Below the pieces are notes generated by a model that saw only the letters and a program-made list of their open reading frames with translations, ran no database searches and was not told where the DNA came from. A program made the translations under genes and the position numbers. From Muribaculaceae bacterium (GTDB taxonomy: Bacteria; Bacteroidota; Bacteroidia; Bacteroidales; Muribaculaceae), in contig VSPO01000001.1 of assembly GCA_009775375.1 (NCBI GenBank), positions 1 through 64,000 of the forward strand: a DNA stretch of 64,000 nucleotides. The letters are read 5' to 3'. Below, piece after piece: positions 59,051 to 64,000 of this stretch. Numbering within the stretch: position 1 is the first letter of the stretch; the number at the start of each line of letters is the position of its first letter.

Positions 59051-62000
59051 ATGAGAAAATTGTTTTTATTGATTATGGCAGTCGTCCTGATGTCAGGTAC
59101 AGTCCTGGCTCAGACACGCACCGTACAAGGCACGGTAGTCGACGCTGCCAACGACGAGCCCCTCGTCGGCGCAACAGTTGCCCCAATAGGAGGAGGTAAT
59201 GGAGTAGCAACAGACGTGGATGGGAAATTTACTATCGTTATTCCGGCTAATGTGAAGGCTGCAAAGATCAGTTATGTCGGTTACCGGACTCAGCAAGTAT
59301 CCTTGCAGAATGGAATGACGGTGTATATGGTATCTACTTCTACCGACCTTGATGATGTAGTGGTGGTTGCGTATGGCACTGCCACTAAAGAGTCTTTGAC
59401 TGGTTCAGTGGCTGTAGTCAATTCTGATGAGATTAGCAAGCGTCCGGTCAATTCGATTACAACAGCTCTTGAGGGTATGGCTCCCGGTGTTCAAGTTTCA
59501 AGCACTACAGCAGCCGGGCCGGCTGGTTCCCCATCTATCCTAATCAGAGGTATTAATACAGTAAATGGCACGAATGCTCCCATTTATGTTGTTGACGGGG
59601 TAATTTTCAATGGAACGTTGGCTGATATAAATCCCGAAGATGTGGAATCTATTTCTATATTGAAGGATGCAGCATCTTGTGCTCTATATGGTTCAAAGGG
59701 TGCGAATGGTGTTGTCTTGATAACTACAAAAAAGGCAAAGAACAAAGGGAATGTAGATGTCACATTGAAAATCAGTCAGGGTATATACCAAAGAGGATTG
59801 CCATTCTACGATACGATGAATTCTAATGAATGGATGGAAACAATGTTGACCTCTATGGTCAATGGGCAATTCTCTCAAAAAAACAATACAACGCCTATTG
59901 ATGAAATCAGGAAAAGCCAGATAGAAAATTTTTATAATAATGTCGATGCCTGGAATCTCTATGGTGGAGCTGAGTCCAATAAAATTTTCAATGAACAAGG
60001 AAAGGTTATAATGAGCCCATTGTCCGGATATAACGACCTTGATTGGTGGGATGCGATGTCGCAGAATGGCTACAGGCAGGAATATAATGTGTCAGTTGCT
60101 CTTTCGGGTGACAAGTATAATGTTTATGCATCTACTGGCTATCTGAAGTCGCAAGGATATTTGATCAATACTGATTTCGAGCGCTTCTCCAATAGGGTGA
60201 ATATAAATGTCAATCCTGTCAAGTATTTCCGTTTTGGAGTCAATGCAAATCTTGGTTATCAGAAGGCTGATGACGATGATGTCGATTCTGATAATCTTAA
60301 TGTGACAAACAACCCTTTCAATTACACTTATCGAGCTCCGGTCTATCCATATTATAACCATGACGTAAACACAGGAGAAATAATCTATAATGACAAAGGA
60401 GAGAAGGAATGGAATACAACTGAAGGCTCTAAGGTTTATGAAAGCAATATCGCATATTATATGCGTTCGAACAAGAATAATTACAACCGTCTGACTGCAT
60501 CTCTTTCTGTAAATGGTGCAATTATACTTCCCTATGGCTTTGAGGTTTCGGTCAGAGGTGATATGTATAGGAATAAGCAGACCTACAAAAGTTTTGGGAA
60601 TCCTTGGATTGGATCAGCTCTTGGTCTTGGAAGGTTAAAAGTCACGGATTATTCAACAAAGACATATAACTTCATGCAGACTCTGACATGGAATCATGAT
60701 TATGGTGATCATCATATCGATGTGCTTCTTGATCATGAGAACTATTCATATGATTATGGCTACACCTATCAACAAGCTGCAAACATGGTCTTCACGGCAG
60801 GGGCTTTGGAATTGACTAATTTCTCTGAAAATGAGTCATATTCAGCTTACCATATTCAAAGAACCACTGAGTCTTATCTTGGTCGTGTGCGCTGGAATCT
60901 TCATCAGAAATATTTTGGAGAGGCTTCTATCCGCAGAGATGGCACTTCAAGATTCGCAAAGGATTCGCGTTGGGGTACATTCTGGAGCGTTGGCGCAAGC
61001 TGGATTCTTTCCAAGGAGAAATTTATGCAGGATTTTGATTGGCTTAACTATCTCAAACTCCGAGCTTCGTATGGCACGGCAGGATCCGACGCGGCTGCCA
61101 GTTCATACGCTTATTGGTCGCTTTATGCACAAAGAGCTGCGAGGGTTGACAACCAACTTGTGATGTCTCCATCCCAACTTGGTAATGATCAAGCTAAATG
61201 GGAAAGTGTAAAGACTCTTGATATTGCGTTGGAAGGCACTGTGTTCAACAATCGCCTTAATTTCTCAGTCGGTTACTTCTTGAAGAAAAATGCAGACCTC
61301 CTTTATAACGTTTCGCAGCCGGCTTCTTCCGGTGGAACTTGGAGCGGTTCGCAATGGAAAATCCTGACTAACATAGGCACTATGCAGAACGTTGGATGGG
61401 AGCTCATGGTCAAAGGTGATGTGATTCGCACAAAAGATCTCACTTGGACTTTGAATGCGGATGCTTCATTTATCAAAAACAAGCTCACTAAATTGCCTTC
61501 CACAGGTAATCAATGGACTTCGAACATCGCTCTGATTGAAGGAAAAAGCCGTTATGAATTCTATATGCCTACTTATGCGGGTGTTGACCTCGCAACAGGT
61601 CGTACTCTTTACGAAATAAACAAAGACAGCCATGAATTTACATCTCTTAATGAGGAAACCGGACAGTGGGAATTTAGCCAGTCTCTTTGGGATTCTAACA
61701 TAGAAGGTGCTAAGAAAAATGGAGCCTATGTTGAAATCGGAGGTAAGCCATATTCTACTCAAGTCACTTATGCCTCAAAAGAATTTCAGGGTTCGTCTCT
61801 CCCGACTGTTTTTGGCTCCTTTGGCACTAACTTAAAGTGGAAGGGAATCTCTGTAGGAGCGTTGTTTACATACAGCTTGGGAGGTAAGGTTCTCGACAGT
61901 ACTTATAGCTCTTTGATGTCATATTCCGAGGGGAAGACAAATTCCTATCATAAGGATCTCTTTAATTCTTGGACTTCCGCTCCCGAAGGGCTTGATATGG

Positions 62001-62323
62001 AAAACCCTTCCGCACGGATCAGTAGGGATATCAATCCGCAGATCAACTCGCAGTTCTCAACTTACGACAATGCCACCTCTTCACGTTGGTTGACAAACGC
62101 AAGCTATCTGCAATTTAAAAATCTCGCGATAGGCTACGATTTCCCAAAAGCAATTACGAGGCCTCTGCTGTTGCAAGACCTTTCTATTGGGTGCAACATT
62201 GAAAACCTTTTTACGGCGACAAAACGTAAAGGCATAAATCCTGCATATAACTATTCTGGTGGACAAGGTGATTACTTCGTGGTTTCAAGAGTATTCTCTT
62301 TCCAGCTGATAGCACGTTTCTAA
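59051..62323 (+). CDS. SusC/RagA-family TonB-dependent transporter (second copy)
   Basis: A 1090-aa outer-membrane transporter with a signal peptide (MRKLFLLIMAVVLMSGTVLA). The regulatory-like domain reads TVQGTVVDAANDEPLVGATV. The TonB-box region DLDDVVVVAYGTATKESLTG comes next, then the plug with APIYVVDGVIFNGTLADINP and SISILKDAASCALYGSKGAN. The barrel ends in VFSFQLIARF. The ATG at 59051 is preferred over a GTG two codons earlier. It is clearly different from the first SusC (no close identity by eye) and looks AT-richer. Its SusD partner starts 20 bp downstream. No enzyme gene is visible yet; the rest of the locus lies beyond the window. Confidence 0.94.
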   Translation: MRKLFLLIMAVVLMSGTVLAQTRTVQGTVVDAANDEPLVGATVAPIGGGNGVATDVDGKFTIVIPANVKAAKISYVGYRTQQVSLQNGMTVYMVSTSTDLDDVVVVAYGTATKESLTGSVAVVNSDEISKRPVNSITTALEGMAPGVQVSSTTAAGPAGSPSILIRGINTVNGTNAPIYVVDGVIFNGTLADINPEDVESISILKDAASCALYGSKGANGVVLITTKKAKNKGNVDVTLKISQGIYQRGLPFYDTMNSNEWMETMLTSMVNGQFSQKNNTTPIDEIRKSQIENFYNNVDAWNLYGGAESNKIFNEQGKVIMSPLSGYNDLDWWDAMSQNGYRQEYNVSVALSGDKYNVYASTGYLKSQGYLINTDFERFSNRVNINVNPVKYFRFGVNANLGYQKADDDDVDSDNLNVTNNPFNYTYRAPVYPYYNHDVNTGEIIYNDKGEKEWNTTEGSKVYESNIAYYMRSNKNNYNRLTASLSVNGAIILPYGFEVSVRGDMYRNKQTYKSFGNPWIGSALGLGRLKVTDYSTKTYNFMQTLTWNHDYGDHHIDVLLDHENYSYDYGYTYQQAANMVFTAGALELTNFSENESYSAYHIQRTTESYLGRVRWNLHQKYFGEASIRRDGTSRFAKDSRWGTFWSVGASWILSKEKFMQDFDWLNYLKLRASYGTAGSDAAASSYAYWSLYAQRAARVDNQLVMSPSQLGNDQAKWESVKTLDIALEGTVFNNRLNFSVGYFLKKNADLLYNVSQPASSGGTWSGSQWKILTNIGTMQNVGWELMVKGDVIRTKDLTWTLNADASFIKNKLTKLPSTGNQWTSNIALIEGKSRYEFYMPTYAGVDLATGRTLYEINKDSHEFTSLNEETGQWEFSQSLWDSNIEGAKKNGAYVEIGGKPYSTQVTYASKEFQGSSLPTVFGSFGTNLKWKGISVGALFTYSLGGKVLDSTYSSLMSYSEGKTNSYHKDLFNSWTSAPEGLDMENPSARISRDINPQINSQFSTYDNATSSRWLTNASYLQFKNLAIGYDFPKAITRPLLLQDLSIGCNIENLFTATKRKGINPAYNYSGGQGDYFVVSRVFSFQLIARF

Positions 62324-62343
62324 CATACTTTTAGACTATAATA

Positions 62344-64000
62344 ATGAAAGCGAATATAATTTTTAAAGGCTTGGCAACAATTGTTGTTGCATTGTCTGTT
62401 TTGGGCTTGCAGACTTCATGCTCTTCCGACTATCTTGAGAAGGCCCCTATAACTTCTACGAGTGCTTCCGACATTAGTGGAACTATAGAAGGTGCGCGTG
62501 CTGCAAAAGTCGGCTTGTGTCAAGGAATGTATAGACAGTTCTCAGGACATAACCTCAATTCCACTAATGGAGAGGCATGGATGATGATATATTATGGTGA
62601 GGTGTTTGGAGATTCGTTCTTGTGTAATTTATATTGCGGACATGGCACCGGTGATTCTTATTCCACTTGGAATCAATTGCGCCAAGAGACATTCTGGGGA
62701 GCGCAGCAAATGTGGTATTATGCCTACAATTTGATAAACTGGGCAAACTTGATAATCGAGAATATTGATGCCCTTGATTCTTATAATGGGGAAAGAGACT
62801 TTATTAAAGCCGTTGCTTTGGCTATGCGTGCACATTGCTATATTCGTCTTGTCCAATGCTATGCCCCTAATTGGGAAAATGCAAATGGTGGTGATGTCAA
62901 ATGTCTTATTATTAGGACTTCAAGTGCTACCAATGAACAGGGATTCGGTACAATGGGAGAAGCTATGGATTTGATATATGAAGATTTGAAAGCTGCTATT
63001 GAATTATTCGATAACTGTGGTTGGAAGAGGGAGTTTATTTGGGAGCCTGATGGAAGTGTTGCCAGAGGATTGCTCGCTCGCGCTGCAATGATTAAGCATG
63101 ACTATAAGCTTGCTCAGCAGATGGCTTCCGAAGCAAGGAGAGATTTCCCTATCATGAGTGGAGAGGAGTATCTGTCTGGTTTCGTTACCGCAAACAAAGA
63201 ATATATGTGGGCCACTATGTATGAGGCTCCGGCTCAATCAATCTATTATTATGCCACCGGTGCGTATAATGCTTGCAATGGTAGATACCAATCTTCATGG
63301 GGATATACTGTAAACTCGATTGATTATATGCTTTACAGGAAATTCCCGATCACTGATATAAGAAAGAAACTGTATTTGACCCCTGAATTCCTTGAATTGA
63401 ACAAGGATCTTGCTGACAAATATAATGTCAAGGCGGAAGATTTTTGGGATAAAGATAAAATCTATACTAATGGTATGCGAATTCAGGTAAATAGCAATAA
63501 CAAAAATATGAGAGATTTTGTCATTGCTTATGGCAAACAGGAGTTCCAAAGACTTTCTCCCATTAACAATTTCTTGAGCGGCACGGTGGCTGCTTACCAA
63601 AGCAAGAGTGCTGAGATTCAGTTCGGAGCGCAATTCAAATTCTGGGGGAATCAGGTCTATGGCATGAATCAATGGCCTTTTATGAGGGCATCAGAAATGG
63701 CATACACTGAAGCGGAAGCAGCTTACCGCAATGGCGATGAAGCAACAGCAAGAAGGATTCTTGTCGAACTCAATAAAGACATTAGAGATCCTAATTACGA
63801 TTGCACCTCAGGTGGAGAAGCTTTGCTACGCGAAATCAAGGATTACAGAACATTTGAACTTTGGGGAGAAGGCTTCAATTGGTTTGATCTTAAACGTTGG
63901 CATGACCCCTTAGTGAGAGTAGGCTGGGAAGCTGGAAATCCGGAATCAGGTAATAGAGGAGTCGGATTTACTCAAAGTTTCGGACCCGATGAATTCTATG
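62344..64000 (+). CDS. SusD/RagB-family lipoprotein, partial at the right edge
   Basis: The gene starts at ATG 62344 and is open for 552 codons to the window end, so its C-terminus is missing. The signal peptide ends at a lipobox L-Q-T-S-C26, followed by SSDYLEKAPITSTSASDI, the usual SusD start. The TPR-like region has IKAVALAMRAHCYIRLVQCY, and EAYRNGDEATARRI is typical of SusD, as is LRDYRTFELWGEGFNWFDLKRW-like coding near the end (RTFELWGEGFNWFDLKRW). It is the partner of the SusC gene 20 bp upstream. Probably only a few dozen residues are missing, given usual family length. Confidence 0.93.
   Translation, partial: MKANIIFKGLATIVVALSVLGLQTSCSSDYLEKAPITSTSASDISGTIEGARAAKVGLCQGMYRQFSGHNLNSTNGEAWMMIYYGEVFGDSFLCNLYCGHGTGDSYSTWNQLRQETFWGAQQMWYYAYNLINWANLIIENIDALDSYNGERDFIKAVALAMRAHCYIRLVQCYAPNWENANGGDVKCLIIRTSSATNEQGFGTMGEAMDLIYEDLKAAIELFDNCGWKREFIWEPDGSVARGLLARAAMIKHDYKLAQQMASEARRDFPIMSGEEYLSGFVTANKEYMWATMYEAPAQSIYYYATGAYNACNGRYQSSWGYTVNSIDYMLYRKFPITDIRKKLYLTPEFLELNKDLADKYNVKAEDFWDKDKIYTNGMRIQVNSNNKNMRDFVIAYGKQEFQRLSPINNFLSGTVAAYQSKSAEIQFGAQFKFWGNQVYGMNQWPFMRASEMAYTEAEAAYRNGDEATARRILVELNKDIRDPNYDCTSGGEALLREIKDYRTFELWGEGFNWFDLKRWHDPLVRVGWEAGNPESGNRGVGFTQSFGPDEFY

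Overview
The window looks like a Bacteroidales chromosome, most likely Muribaculaceae-like. This is inferred from two SusC/SusD pairs, a Mfa/Fim-type (type V) fimbrial cluster, GH31 and PorT-type envelope proteins, and -7 promoter boxes of the Bacteroidetes form TAnnTTTG. Species-level placement would need a search. No tRNA, rRNA, CRISPR array or intact insertion sequence was seen.

Layout. 0.1-9.6 kb (+): fimbrial operon (DUF3575 barrel, DUF3868/OmpA-like protein, Mfa1-type shaft lipoprotein, two Mfa2/FimB-type lipoproteins, 1055-aa DUF4906-type protein), closed by a strong terminator. 10.0-23.4 kb (-): one long same-strand run, tkt-xylB-xylA-xylE and then glpA-glpB-glpC-glpK-glpF. It covers xylose uptake, isomerisation and phosphorylation plus the pentose-phosphate link, followed by glycerol uptake, phosphorylation and anaerobic oxidation. 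Hairpins sit at tkt/xylB, xylA/xylE and xylE/glpA. 23.8-29.8 kb: Na+/Ca2+ exchanger-type antiporter (+), LysR regulator, split ThrE exporter with a small membrane protein, purT and an SDR dehydrogenase (all -). 29.9-31.9 kb: an AT-rich island with a 40-bp-period promoter-like repeat array, an AAA/DUF4143 ATPase and a beheaded thioredoxin-fold gene. 31.9-35.5 kb (-): purC-tex-fur. 35.8-37.6 kb (+): trpB2 and a 65-aa helical protein.

37.6-51.9 kb resembles a polysaccharide utilisation locus. It holds SusC/SusD, a secreted GH31 alpha-glycosidase, a membrane-tethered AraC-type regulator with a periplasmic propeller but no kinase, a PorT-like barrel and a lipoprotein nitroreductase. A dead AAA-ATPase/PD-(D/E)XK gene with two in-frame stops and a 42-bp perfect palindrome lie between the SusC gene and GH31. 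52-58.6 kb: TonB-dependent receptor, Bcr/CflA efflux pump, two-TM K+-channel-like protein, tyrA (all -) and ogt (+). 59-64 kb (+): a second SusC/SusD pair; the susD-like gene runs off the right edge.

How the genes may work together (inference): if the GH31 enzyme is an alpha-xylosidase, the sugar it releases would feed the xyl operon, whose products enter the pentose-phosphate pathway through the co-transcribed transketolase. The glp genes downstream on the same strand may be partly coupled to xylose through readthrough of a leader hairpin.
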